DNA of 64,000 bases from CAZTDD01 sp964612675 (GTDB taxonomy: Bacteria > Hinthialibacterota > Hinthialibacteria > Hinthialibacterales > JAKPRU01). The stretch covers positions 1 through 64,000 of the forward strand of contig CAZTDD010000013.1 of the NCBI GenBank assembly GCA_964612675.1. Direction: 5' to 3'. The notes below the pieces were generated by a model that was not told the origin of the DNA, did not search any database, and worked only from the letters and a program-made list of their open reading frames with translations. The position numbers and the translations under genes were made by a program. Positions 1-8,582 of this stretch are shown here, piece by piece. Numbering within the stretch: position 1 is the first letter of the stretch; every line of letters starts with the position of its first letter.

Positions 1-91
1 TCACCCCAACGGGGTGAAGTGCTATAGCCAGTGGGCAACGCCCCTGGACCACGTTGACGACAAATGAAAAACAGCCCTGAAAGGGCGAAGT
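1..91. repeat. 91-bp dispersed repeat, left copy
   Basis: This 91-bp segment recurs at 1693-1783 in the same orientation with about four mismatches. It contains two small palindromes, CACCCCAACGGGGTG near its start and GCCCTGAAAGGGC near its end, which could form hairpins in DNA or RNA. It begins at the window edge, so the true left boundary is unknown. A shorter relative, CGCCCCGTTGGGGCT, lies at about 132-147. No ORF is convincing inside it. It looks like a REP-type or non-autonomous element. Confidence 0.85.
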
Positions 92-153
92 GATTCCTGC
101 CGTTTCTATCGAGGCTTGTCTATGGAGTACCTCGCCCCGTTGGGGCTTGCGAT

Positions 154-357
154 TTGGTCTATATCGTTTCTTTCCGATCGTTGGCGCGCAACCCGGAGAT
201 GACAGAGACTACGCAGTCACCGCATGGTCGAAAATATGTTATTGTTGGTAGAATTGGATCACCCAGTGGCAAGGTGCCAAAGGTGCGAACAGTGTGGATT
301 ATAGACAGGGGATCGGACACAGCTCGCCTTGTTACAGCATATCCGTATGGCGAATGA
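154..357 (+). pseudogene. C-terminal remnant of a DUF6883-type protein
   Basis: Only about the last 40 codons look like protein: a segment with R-K-Y-V-I-V, V-R-T-V-W-I-I and R-L-V-T-A-Y-P resembles the C-terminal half of DUF6883 proteins, which are normally about 100 residues and begin with a K-L-P-N-A type segment. That N-terminal half is missing, and upstream sequence is the palindromic repeat at 1-150. The reading frame ends 8 bp before the DUF4926 gene. DUF6883 and DUF4926 genes are often neighbours, which supports the assignment. The function of the family is unknown. The first ATG at 154 is probably not a real start. The piece is most simply read as a gene cut by the repeat. Confidence 0.55.
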
Positions 358-365
358 GGAACGAT

Positions 366-596
366 ATGATAAGGGAACATGATCGGATCGTACTGACCGG
401 CGCAGTGCCCGACGAGGGCCTGGAAGCAGGTGACGTGGGCACAGTGGTCCATGTCTACCGAGACCGCCAAGCCTCCGAAGTGGAGTTCACGACACTGGAT
501 GGCAAGACTGCCGCCGTGGTGACATTGGAAGCATCAGAGGTTCGGCCTGTTGGCAAACGCGAGATCACCCACGCCCGCGAACTGGCTGCAAGATGA
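366..596 (+). CDS. DUF4926 domain protein
   Basis: This 76-residue protein begins M-I-R-E-H-D-R-I-V-L-T and contains the family hallmarks G-L-E-A-G-D-V-G-T-V-V-H-V-Y and V-E-F-x-T-L-D-G, a small SH3-like beta-barrel pattern seen in DUF4926 proteins. The ATG at 366 was chosen because the domain starts there; an in-frame ATG at 294 would add 24 residues with no family similarity. Function is unknown; DUF4926 genes usually accompany DUF6883 genes and have been suspected of toxin-antitoxin roles. Here the partner upstream is only a remnant, so this gene may be an orphan half of a broken pair. Confidence 0.75.
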   Translation: MIREHDRIVLTGAVPDEGLEAGDVGTVVHVYRDRQASEVEFTTLDGKTAAVVTLEASEVRPVGKREITHARELAAR

Positions 597-772
597 ACCA
601 TCGGATCTTCGCAACAAGGCAGCCCGGCCCCAAGCGGGACACGACTGTGCGGAAGTGGGAGTCTGACGGATCCCTGTACGCTCTGTACGGTCTGATTGAA
701 ATTGTCTGAACCGTGATTCTCAGGATTGAAAGATGACCCCGGTTAATAGAACGCAGGAAGAATCACAGTGGA

Positions 773-1111
773 TCATTCCTCATCCTCGACGAGCGGTTCG
801 ATCTGTTTTAGCAGAGAAGGAAGGTCGGTATGCAAGGTGTCCCACAGAATGTCCAGTTTAATTTGATCGTATTCGTGTACAATTCGATTTCGCACACCGA
901 TCATATCAGGCCAAGGCAGTTCATCATGGCGGCTCCGAAAATCAGCGGATATGCGTCGCGCCGCCTCTCCGATGATGGTCAGTTCGTGCATGACGGCGGC
1001 CTGGGTCTTCCGATCTGTCGTAAATGCTTCCCAGCTGATCCCTTCAACAAATTCAAGGGCCTCTTGAATCGCCAAGGCGATATCGACCAGATACCCCAGG
1101 TCACGCGACAT
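773..1111 (-). CDS. hepT: HepT-like HEPN toxin
   Basis: The product is a 112-residue all-alpha HEPN-domain protein of the HepT (DUF86) family, toxins of HEPN/MNT modules that act as ribonucleases. The active-site motif R-N-R-I-V-H-E-Y fits R-x4-H-x-Y exactly; in studied systems the Tyr is the site at which the MNT partner adds AMP and silences the toxin. The start at 1111 (M-S-R-D-L-G-Y) overlaps the mntA coding end by 11 bp and gives the usual length; a longer frame to 1171 lies entirely inside mntA. All catalytic residues are present, so the toxin is likely functional. The pair sits between two copies of a 91-bp repeat, suggesting acquisition or shuffling as a cassette. Confidence 0.88.
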   Translation of the reverse strand: MSRDLGYLVDIALAIQEALEFVEGISWEAFTTDRKTQAAVMHELTIIGEAARRISADFRSRHDELPWPDMIGVRNRIVHEYDQIKLDILWDTLHTDLPSLLKQIEPLVEDEE

Positions 1112-1412
1112 AATAAGGCTCCGCGGATTCGAGGATCGCACGTCGGCGAATCCAGTTCCGGCTTTGTTCAACGCTCTCCCGACACACCAAATGCACCTTT
1201 CTTCCTACCATTTCCGCCATTTCGCTTTCTATATGCATCAGATCGAATAGGCTGATCTGCGCATCCGGGGCGAATGATACCAAGAAGTCGATGTCGCTGT
1301 CGGGACCGAGGCCATCCCTCAAAGCCGATCCGAAAAGCTCCAGCCGGGTGATCCTCCATTTCCGGCAGAAAGACTCAATGCTCGCCTCAGCTAATTGGAT
1401 GTCCGGCCTCAT
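1101..1412 (-). CDS. mntA: MntA-like minimal nucleotidyltransferase antitoxin
   Basis: The 103-residue product is a MNT-family nucleotidyltransferase. The signature G-S-A-L-R-D-G-L-G-P-D-S-D-I-D matches G-S-x10-D-x-D, with the two Asp residues that bind catalytic metal. Such antitoxins transfer AMP to the Tyr of the cognate HepT. It is the upstream gene of the pair and its last codons overlap the hepT start, so the antitoxin is translated first. The start at 1412 gives the family's usual length. A second frame over 1168-1359 is a shadow. The stretch from 1413 to 1692 upstream shows no convincing gene and probably holds the promoter. Confidence 0.88.
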   Translation of the reverse strand: MRPDIQLAEASIESFCRKWRITRLELFGSALRDGLGPDSDIDFLVSFAPDAQISLFDLMHIESEMAEMVGRKVHLVCRESVEQSRNWIRRRAILESAEPYYVA

Positions 1413-1692
1413 GGCGTATTATCTCCGCGTTTTCCAAGTGGTTCTCGAATTGTATTCTTTGCATCCTGCGGATGGTCAATCTCAATACAAGCTCACCTGT
1501 GATTTCTACGATCAGATCCAAAAGCCACCCACAATTGAGTATAGCATCGCAGACCGAATATTTCGTACGGCGATGGTGCCAACAACAAACCACCGTAGCT
1601 CTGCAAATCCCCTCTTGCTCCTTCGCCGCCCCGATCGTTTTTGATAGGACGAATCCAGGCAATCGCGCCTGCCCGTTGCAACCGTCTGCCTC

Positions 1693-1783
1693 TCACCCCA
1701 ACGGGGTGAAGTGCTATAGCCAGTGGGCAACGCCCCTGGACCACGTTGACGAGAAATGAGGATCAGCCCTGAAAGGGCGAAGT
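1693..1783. repeat. 91-bp dispersed repeat, right copy
   Basis: This is the direct copy of the segment at 1-91, identical in length, with differences clustered near the end of the unit. The two copies bracket about 1.6 kb holding the DUF6883 remnant, DUF4926 and mntA-hepT. The 280 bp before it (1413-1692) contain no supported gene; short frames there lack family features. A promoter-like pair of hexamers starts 11 bp after the repeat. Confidence 0.85.
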
Positions 1784-1793
1784 AACTCTTTCA

Positions 1794-1822
1794 TTGACAG
1801 TACGACCATCTTCCCAGATACT
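1794..1822 (+). promoter_or_regulatory. Sigma-70-type promoter for the esterase lipoprotein gene
   Basis: TTGACA at 1794-1799 is a perfect -35 hexamer. After a 17-bp spacer, GATACT at 1817-1822 matches four of six -10 positions. Transcription would begin about 25 bp before the ATG at 1855. The prediction rests on sequence only. Confidence 0.5.
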
Positions 1823-1854
1823 CCCGGAAAACAACACTCGCAAGGTAGACTATC

Positions 1855-2589
1855 ATGAAAATCCATACAGCGATTCTTCTTGTCGCCTCAACCATCTGGC
1901 TGGGCGGATGCGCAACGGTATCGAAAACATTGTCCGGGCAACAAACCGAACATGAGTTTGAAAAGACCATGAAGAAAGAACTGGCTCTCGACTATCTCTT
2001 GTTCCTTCCCGAAGGCTATGCCGAATCGGAAAAAGAATGGCCGCTAATGCTGTTCCTCCACGGAGCGGGTGAGCGTGGCGACGATCTGGAACTGGTCAAA
2101 AAACACGGTCCGCCGAAAATCGTGGAACTCCAACCGGATTTCCCGTTCATTCTGGTCTCTCCCCAGTGTCCAAAAGGTGTTTGGTGGAACGATAAACTTG
2201 ACGAACTGGAAGCGCTGCTGGACGAGATAACAAAGGAATATGCGGTAGACGAAAGCCGGGTGTATTTGACCGGCCTAAGCATGGGCGGCTTCGGAACATG
2301 GGCGCTCGGGGCGAGATGTCCGGAACGCTTCGCCGCAATCGCGCCGATCTGCGGTGGCGGCTCATTCGTCCATCGCCACTCGTTGCAAGATATGCCGACC
2401 TGGGTCTTCCACGGGGCAAAAGACGGCGTGGTTCCCTTGCACGAATCCGAACGAATGGTGGAAGCGCTACGAAAACGAGGAAACGAGGAAGTCCGTTTCA
2501 CTGTCTATCCGGAGGCCGGACACGATAGCTGGACCGAGAGCTACAACAACACGGAACTCTACGAGTGGTTTCTCAAGCATCAGAAATAG
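1855..2589 (+). CDS. Lipoprotein alpha/beta-hydrolase (esterase)
   Basis: A 244-residue alpha/beta-hydrolase of the phospholipase/carboxylesterase or PHB-depolymerase-like esterase group. A signal peptide ends in the lipobox L-G-G-C19, so the mature protein should be lipid-anchored, facing the periplasm or outside. The oxyanion region is F-L-H-G-A-G (about 67-72), the nucleophile elbow G-L-S142-M-G-G, and probable triad partners Asp190 (G-A-K-D-G-V-V-P) and His223 (A-G-H-D). Such proteins often act on acetylated or feruloylated polysaccharides, but the substrate cannot be read from sequence. It follows a good promoter directly after the 91-bp repeat and converges on mnmA, with stops 6 bp apart. 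Confidence 0.85.
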   Translation: MKIHTAILLVASTIWLGGCATVSKTLSGQQTEHEFEKTMKKELALDYLLFLPEGYAESEKEWPLMLFLHGAGERGDDLELVKKHGPPKIVELQPDFPFILVSPQCPKGVWWNDKLDELEALLDEITKEYAVDESRVYLTGLSMGGFGTWALGARCPERFAAIAPICGGGSFVHRHSLQDMPTWVFHGAKDGVVPLHESERMVEALRKRGNEEVRFTVYPEAGHDSWTESYNNTELYEWFLKHQK

Positions 2590-2595
2590 GATCGC

Positions 2596-3639
2596 CTATG
2601 CGGGCGTCCAGCTCTCGATGACACCACCGGCAATAACACAGTCGTCATCGTAGACCACTAACGCCTGCCCCGGTGCGACACCCCATTGCGGCTCGCTAAA
2701 CCGGACCGTGAATGTTTCACCAGAGGCATCGGTAACACAACACTCCGCGGCCTCATGCTGCGAGCGGATTTTCGCTTTCCCCATCACGCCCTTGTCAATC
2801 GGCGCGAGATAATTCGAGTCAATCGCCCTGACCTCAGACGCGTACAGATCCCCATGACGCCCTACAATGACTTGGTTCTTTGGGGCATCCAATGCCATGA
2901 CATAATACGGCCCTCCCGCCAAACCGAGCCCACGTCGCTGACCGACCGTGTAATGGACAACACCTCGGTGCCCCCCGAGAATAGATCCCTCCCGATCGAC
3001 AATATCGCCCGACTCCGACAGGTCTCTATCCGCGAAAAACGAATGCACATCCCCGGCTCCAACGAAACAGATCTCCTGACTCTCCGCTTTCTCAGAAATA
3101 GGAAGCTCGTGTTTTCGTGCCAGTTCCCGGACCTCGTTTTTTGTAAGTTCTCCGAGCGGAAAATAAAGCCGCGTAAGCATGGAAGGGGGCAGGCCGGCCA
3201 GGAAGTAGCTTTGGTCTTTGGATTGGTCGGCGGCACATGCCAGACGAGGGCCGTCACTTGTATGAACAATCCGCGCATAATGACCGGTCGCCAACCACTG
3301 AGCGCCGACACGGTCAGCCAACTCGATACCAAGCCGGAATTTCATGTTGGGATTACACCGAAAACATGGATTCGGTGTCAGCCCGGCGCAGTATGCCTCA
3401 ACGAATGGTTCAATCACCATCCGACGAAACCGCTCTGAACAATCGATTGTCTCGTGACGAATTCCAAGCCGCCCGGCCACAGCCTTTGCGTCGGCAACCT
3501 GATCGTTTTCGGATTGGCGGTCCGCAAGACCATGCAGAAAGGTCGCTCCGATGACCTCATAGCCCTCCTCGACCAGTCGCACCGCGGCCATGCTGCTATC
3601 GACTCCTCCGCTCATTAAGACAACGGCTACCTCGCTCAC
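2596..3639 (-). CDS. mnmA: tRNA-specific 2-thiouridylase MnmA
   Basis: MnmA installs sulfur at C2 of U34 in tRNAs for Lys, Glu and Gln. The 347-residue protein begins with the PP-loop ATPase motif S-G-G-V-D-S-S (10-16). It carries the first catalytic Cys in T-P-N-P-C-F-R-C-N, the K-D-Q-S-Y-F-L segment, and the second catalytic Cys in S-Q-E-I-C-F-V-G. The C-terminal beta-barrel with Y-T-V-G-Q-R-R-G-L-G is intact. Length is normal for the family. The start is GTG at 3639; no earlier ATG fits, and a weak CGGAG lies upstream. It appears monocistronic, converging with the esterase gene and diverging from the GH2 gene. No sulfur-relay genes are adjacent. Confidence 0.96.
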   Translation of the reverse strand: MSEVAVVLMSGGVDSSMAAVRLVEEGYEVIGATFLHGLADRQSENDQVADAKAVAGRLGIRHETIDCSERFRRMVIEPFVEAYCAGLTPNPCFRCNPNMKFRLGIELADRVGAQWLATGHYARIVHTSDGPRLACAADQSKDQSYFLAGLPPSMLTRLYFPLGELTKNEVRELARKHELPISEKAESQEICFVGAGDVHSFFADRDLSESGDIVDREGSILGGHRGVVHYTVGQRRGLGLAGGPYYVMALDAPKNQVIVGRHGDLYASEVRAIDSNYLAPIDKGVMGKAKIRSQHEAAECCVTDASGETFTVRFSEPQWGVAPGQALVVYDDDCVIAGGVIESWTPA

Positions 3640-3854
3640 GTCTGTGTAACTCCGGTCCGGCTGTTCTCTATTCGAGGATTAACCTACGTCATTTTCGGGG
3701 ATTGGCAATTGGGGGGCACGGTTTTTTTCACTCCGCCCCGACTCTTGATTCTTTCCCGGTCCGCTACCACCATTGAGGCATTGCCTTTGTAACCAAATCC
3801 AACGGGCTCCTTCGATAGTAGAACTGTCGGACGCTCGATGAGGAAATAAACAAC

Positions 3855-6800
3855 GTGAATCAACTGGATTACAGACGCTTCTTCAACCTCTCTCTCGTCG
3901 CCGCTTTTGTAAGCATCGCGCTCTACACGGCATATCCTACCGGTGCGGTGCCACTTCCCGACGATCCCGAACGATCGATGTCCCTCGACGGGCGGTGGAA
4001 GATACAGGTGATCACTGCACAAGAATTGGCCGATTTCGGCGGGTTTACCTCCCCCGAGTATGACGATGAAAGCTGGCCTGAGATCCCGGTCCCTGCGAAC
4101 TGGGAACTCCACGGTTTCGAAGCCCCGAGTTTCGGCCCACCGAGTCGAACACTCGGATTGTACCGGCGCGCATTCGTCGTGCCGGAAGAATGGGACGACA
4201 GCGCGGTCTTTGTGCGATTTGAAGGTGTAGCCTATGGGTCGACTGTCTGGATCAACGGCCGTGAGATCGGCTCGAACTGGAGCGCATACACGCCGTTCGA
4301 ATTCAATATCACTCCTCTCCTGAAGTTCGGTGAATCGAATGTCATCGCTGTACGAATCATCAAATCTCCCGAGATCTGCCAGCTGGATCACCACGAAACC
4401 TGGGCGTTGTCGGGTATCTACCGATCCGTGATGCTGATCCGGAAACCAACGACGTATATCGATGATCTTGTAACGCGAGCGGATTACGACCCCAAACGCG
4501 AGGAAGGCCGAATTCGGGTCCGTATGATGATCTCGTCTTATCCCCCTGGTCACAACCGGTCGGAGGAGTTCACCGGAACATTCGAGCTGACCGACCATCG
4601 GAACAGGGCGTTAGTCCGAACCTCACAGACCTTCCGTATTACAGGGGGAGGCATCCCCGCACCGAGCCTTGAAATCGATCAGGTGATCGAGGATGTCCAG
4701 CCCTGGTCGGCGGAACATCCCCGGCTGGCGACACTGACAGTCTCGCTAATATCCGGCGAGAGGACTCTCGAAGAGGTCACAAAGAACGTCGGGTTCCGGA
4801 CAACACAGATCCGGGATGGGGTTCTCTTATTGAACGGCGTCCCGATCAAGTTACGGGGTGTCTGTCGATACGACATTCACCCGCGTGCGGGCGGGGCTTT
4901 TACCGAGCGTCTCTATCGGGAGGAGATCGCCCTGCTGCAAGCCGCTAACATCAACGCGGTCCGAACCGCGCACTATCCGCCGGACCCCCGATTTCTGGAT
5001 TTGTGCGACCAGCTGGGGTTATATGTCATCGACGAAATTCCCTACGACCTGGGCAACCACCTGCTGTGGGACATGCGCTACTTACCGTATCTGCTTCTGC
5101 GGGCACGCGCCACAGTTACCCGTGACCGGAGTCATCCATCGGTACTGATCTGGTCAATCGGCAATGAGAATCCGTACACGAACCTCAACCGGGATGTCGT
5201 GGCTCTGGTGAAGGGACTCGATCCGACCCGGCCGATATTGTGCGCCGGACGAGACGAGCACGATCTTCCAACCGAAGTCGACCTGGTTGCTCCCCATTTT
5301 CCTCTCCCCACCGAGCTGATGAGATTGTGCGGACAGCAATCTGAACGCCCTCCAAGACCCGTGATCGTGACAAAACACACGCACGCTCTCGGCGATGCCT
5401 TTGGTGGACTGGTGAGTCTATGGGATGTCGTACGGCAGCTTGAACGGTGTGCCGGGGGGATGATTTGGTGCTGGGCCGATCAGGGACTCGCGGTAGATTA
5501 TGCAGTCGATACCGCTGACGATGTCAATATCGAGCCCGCCGAGAACCACGCTCCGCAACCCGAGCAACCGGCAGCCGACACCGAATTCGAGATGCACGAT
5601 GGCGACGTGGCTGACGGGATCGTATTCTCGGACCGGATTCCTCAACCGGACTACCACGAGACAAAGAAAGTCTATGCCCCGGTCGTTGTCATCGAACCAA
5701 CGCTCAAAACGAAACCAGGAAGAAAGAACATCGAAGTCCACGTAGAGAATCGGTACGACTTCACAAATCTAGACCGGCTCGTCACGACATGGTTTCTCTT
5801 CGATGGACGCAGACAGGTTCGCAGCGGACTTATGCGCATCGACTGTGAACCCCATGAGCGCGAGGATGTCTCGATCCCCGCTCAGCTTCCGGAGTCTTTC
5901 GAACATCCCGAGGATGCCTGGCTGCTGATTACGTTCACGGACGATTCCGGTGTGGAAGTGAATCGATGCCGAGTGGGATTGGACTTGCAGGACGCTCGGA
6001 TTCGACCCTTCGAGTATCCTGCGGTTGAACCTCAAGTCTCGGCGGGAGCAGTTATGTCGATCACCGCAGGGGGTCTTAGAATTGTCATGAGCCGCCAGGA
6101 AGGTGGAATCGAGTCGGTCAGTTCTCACGGACACGATGTGATTCTGGGAAAGATCAGACCGAATGGCTGGCGTCCGTTGACCTTGGCCGAACAACGATGG
6201 AATGCCGACGAAAATCTGTTCGGCGGGAACACGCTCTCGGACTTGTCGCTTCAGCGGGCAAGCGAGCTTATACGAACGAATAACCGGTTTACTGCACGCA
6301 GGAACTATCGATCCGATCAGTCCTCCGATAGCGGTTTCGACCTTCAGACGACCATGCGTCTTCTGGACCAGGCCGCCGCCGAGATCGTTTACCAGCTGGA
6401 GGCCGTCAACCTCGATTGCGAACTGCCGGAGTACGGTATCCGATTTGAGATACCCTCATCTCTGCAACGTTTCTGCTGGTACGGGCACGGTCCGCACAGC
6501 TGGTATCCGGATCGAAACCAGGCGGGACATAGAGGATACTACTCCACATGGGTGGGGCAGGAATTCTACACAGGCAACAAAGGCAACGTGTGGTGGGCGA
6601 CCTGGACGGACGAAGAAGGATACGGATTCGGTCTGATTTTCGATTCTCCAACGAATGTCCGCTGCATACCGCAGGGGGACCGGATCACGGTTTGTGTGAA
6701 TCAGCTCGTGGCGGGACGCGGCACGGCAACTCACCGGCCGCCAAAGCCTTTTCGGATTTCCGTATCCGAGACGCCCTCGATCGAGGGTGCGATGATCCTG

Positions 6801-6875
6801 CGGCCCATCGGTCCGTATAATGTTCCGGAACCGTTCGCATCCTATCTCGGTCCGATCCTCGATCCTCGGTTGTGA
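3855..6875 (+). CDS. GH2 beta-galactosidase family protein with Lys at the nucleophile position
   Basis: A 1006-residue secreted protein with glycoside hydrolase family 2 architecture: signal peptide (about 1-30), jelly-roll sugar-binding domain (about 42-200), immunoglobulin-like domain, TIM barrel (about 320-560) and C-terminal beta domains including a small-chain/domain-5 region (about 735-1000). The acid/base Glu is present in S-I-G-N-E438-N. The nucleophile segment aligns as V-I-V-T-K507-H-T-H-A-L-G-D against the LacZ C-E-Y-A-H-A-M-G-N, so Lys replaces the catalytic Glu; the AAA codon at 5373-5375 was read directly. An Asp/Glu-rich insertion follows the barrel. The protein may be inactive, sugar-binding, or use another mechanism. 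The start is GTG at 3855. Confidence 0.9.
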   Translation: MNQLDYRRFFNLSLVAAFVSIALYTAYPTGAVPLPDDPERSMSLDGRWKIQVITAQELADFGGFTSPEYDDESWPEIPVPANWELHGFEAPSFGPPSRTLGLYRRAFVVPEEWDDSAVFVRFEGVAYGSTVWINGREIGSNWSAYTPFEFNITPLLKFGESNVIAVRIIKSPEICQLDHHETWALSGIYRSVMLIRKPTTYIDDLVTRADYDPKREEGRIRVRMMISSYPPGHNRSEEFTGTFELTDHRNRALVRTSQTFRITGGGIPAPSLEIDQVIEDVQPWSAEHPRLATLTVSLISGERTLEEVTKNVGFRTTQIRDGVLLLNGVPIKLRGVCRYDIHPRAGGAFTERLYREEIALLQAANINAVRTAHYPPDPRFLDLCDQLGLYVIDEIPYDLGNHLLWDMRYLPYLLLRARATVTRDRSHPSVLIWSIGNENPYTNLNRDVVALVKGLDPTRPILCAGRDEHDLPTEVDLVAPHFPLPTELMRLCGQQSERPPRPVIVTKHTHALGDAFGGLVSLWDVVRQLERCAGGMIWCWADQGLAVDYAVDTADDVNIEPAENHAPQPEQPAADTEFEMHDGDVADGIVFSDRIPQPDYHETKKVYAPVVVIEPTLKTKPGRKNIEVHVENRYDFTNLDRLVTTWFLFDGRRQVRSGLMRIDCEPHEREDVSIPAQLPESFEHPEDAWLLITFTDDSGVEVNRCRVGLDLQDARIRPFEYPAVEPQVSAGAVMSITAGGLRIVMSRQEGGIESVSSHGHDVILGKIRPNGWRPLTLAEQRWNADENLFGGNTLSDLSLQRASELIRTNNRFTARRNYRSDQSSDSGFDLQTTMRLLDQAAAEIVYQLEAVNLDCELPEYGIRFEIPSSLQRFCWYGHGPHSWYPDRNQAGHRGYYSTWVGQEFYTGNKGNVWWATWTDEEGYGFGLIFDSPTNVRCIPQGDRITVCVNQLVAGRGTATHRPPKPFRISVSETPSIEGAMILRPIGPYNVPEPFASYLGPILDPRL

Positions 6876-6888
6876 CCGGGTTCGGCTC

Positions 6889-8295
6889 CTACGGATTCTC
6901 GCGTTTCCAGCGAACACCATCTTTCGTGTCCTCAAGGATGATGCCCTGCGCGGCGAGTTGATCACGGATCGCGTCTGCCGTCGCGAAGTCTTTCTGTTTC
7001 CGGGCTTCTTGCCGCTTCTGAATGAGCTCCTCGATCTCCGCGTCGAGACTCTTCTGCTCCTCCTCCAATGCACCGAGCACTGTGTCGATCTTTTCCAGCA
7101 CCTCCAGCAGATGCTGGGCGTCGGCCTCGGTGGCGGAGCCCGTGTCAAGATACCGGTTGCTGTCGCGGACAAAATCGAAGACAACGGCCAGCGCCTGGGG
7201 GGTATCGAGGTCGTCATCCATGTGTTGCTCAAATCCAGCGATGGCACGGGCTGCGAGATCCCGAGCCTCGTCCGACAAACTCCCTTCGGTGGCCTGCTCA
7301 ACGGTTTCACGGAGTCGCCGCCGAAAATCCATCAGACGCCGCCACGCCTGGTGGGCTGCGTGAAGTCCGTGTTCGGTTAGATTCAGCTGGACGCGGTAAT
7401 ACCCCGACAACAGGAAATACCGGATCGCGAGCGGATGATGTCCTTTCGCGACCAGATCACGGAGAGTGTAGAAGTTGCCCTTCGACTTGGACATCTTCTC
7501 TCCCTCCACCATCAAGTGCCGCGAATGGAGCCAGTAGCGAACAAACTGCTTTCCACTCGCACCCTCACTTTGGGCAATCTCATTTTCGTGGTGCGGAAAG
7601 ATGTTGTCCTCTCCCCCGCAGTGAATATCAAACGTATCGCCAAGATATTTGCTGGACATCGCGGAGCATTCGATATGCCATCCCGGCCGTCCTTCACCAA
7701 GGTCGGTTTCCCAATAGTGCTCACCTTCTTTTCGTCCTTTCCAAAGAACGAAATCGCGTGCGTCCTCTTTCTCGTATTCGTCCTGGTCGATCCGGGCACC
7801 CACTTTCACACTATCCGGCGTGATTCCCGATAACGCCCCATACCGTGCAAAATCGGAGATTCGGTAATAGATCGAGCCGTCACTCTCGTAGGTATAGCCT
7901 TTCTCACGGAGTCGTTTGACAAGGTCGACCATCTCGTCGACATGTTCGGTGGCCTTCGGATAGACCTCCGCACGTTGGATATGGAGAGTGTCGAGATCTT
8001 CGAAGAATGCCTCGGTGTAGGGTTCTGTGTATTCGTAGATGGAAATTCCCTTCGACTGAGCGGCACGGATAATTTTGTCTTCCACATCGGTCAAATTCAT
8101 GACCTGATAAACCTGGTAACCACGGTACCGCAGATAACGTCGAAGGATGTCTTCAAACATATATGTCCGGAAATTGCCGATATGTGCGTAGTCGTACACC
8201 GTCGGACCGCATGTATAGAGGCCGACTTTCGGCGGATTCAGCGGTTCGAATGGCTCTTTCTTGCCGCTCATTGTATTTATCAGTACGAAAGACAT
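6889..8295 (-). CDS. cysS: Cysteinyl-tRNA synthetase
   Basis: This class I synthetase charges tRNA-Cys. The 468-residue protein has Y-T-C29-G-P-T-V-Y and H38-I-G-N as its HIGH signature. Zn-binding positions are in H-I-E-C-S-A-M and H-C-G-G-E-D-N-I-F-P-H-H-E-N-E, the KMSKS loop is K-M-S-K-S-K-G-N, and a DALR domain lies in the last 130 residues. The start at 8295 (M-S-F-V-L) was chosen because AGGAG lies about 8 bp upstream and it matches the family N-terminus; a frame extending to 8406 adds 37 residues unlike the family. Its stop lies 13 bp from the stop of the convergent GH2 gene. Confidence 0.96.
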   Translation of the reverse strand: MSFVLINTMSGKKEPFEPLNPPKVGLYTCGPTVYDYAHIGNFRTYMFEDILRRYLRYRGYQVYQVMNLTDVEDKIIRAAQSKGISIYEYTEPYTEAFFEDLDTLHIQRAEVYPKATEHVDEMVDLVKRLREKGYTYESDGSIYYRISDFARYGALSGITPDSVKVGARIDQDEYEKEDARDFVLWKGRKEGEHYWETDLGEGRPGWHIECSAMSSKYLGDTFDIHCGGEDNIFPHHENEIAQSEGASGKQFVRYWLHSRHLMVEGEKMSKSKGNFYTLRDLVAKGHHPLAIRYFLLSGYYRVQLNLTEHGLHAAHQAWRRLMDFRRRLRETVEQATEGSLSDEARDLAARAIAGFEQHMDDDLDTPQALAVVFDFVRDSNRYLDTGSATEADAQHLLEVLEKIDTVLGALEEEQKSLDAEIEELIQKRQEARKQKDFATADAIRDQLAAQGIILEDTKDGVRWKRENP

Positions 8296-8441
8296 AGAGA
8301 ACTCCTGATAGGGAAATCGTTCCGAAGTGGTCAGATCAGAACTATCGATGCGTAAGTCACGTAAATTCAACCCCACCCTGTCCCCAAATGTTGATGGGAC
8401 CGCCAAAAGTCTGGAATACGAATTCCAACCCCCTCCTAACC

Positions 8442-8582
8442 CAATGTCATTAAGTTAAGTTTGAGAGAAGGAGCGAGGGGAGGGCGAACCTCCTGGTGAG
8501 CCGCATTTTTCTTCATTTCGGCTCGGCGGGAGCCTCGCCCTCCCAGTAAACGGCTTCGCCCTTTCCTAACTTAATGACATTG
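8442..8582. mobile_element. MITE-like element, copy 1, with 10-bp target duplication
   Basis: The 141-bp element starts CAATGTCATTAAGTTAAG and ends with its inverted complement (17 of 18 bases). It is flanked by CCTCCTAACC at 8432-8441 and again at 8583-8592, a perfect 10-bp direct repeat consistent with target-site duplication. Inside are inverted arms beginning GGGAGGGCGAACCTCC near 8478 and ending GAGCCTCGCCCTCCC near 8544. It encodes no protein, so mobility would need a transposase elsewhere. It is inserted in another repeat. Confidence 0.82.

Noticed and set aside
1387..1759. Several short frames between mntA and the right 91-bp repeat
   Set aside because: No frame has a domain or a ribosome site, and three overlapping frames are equally open, which is typical of non-coding DNA.
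1..1783. CRISPR-like array
   Set aside because: The repeats are 91 bp, spaced 1.6 kb apart and contain palindromes; there are no short spacers or cas genes.
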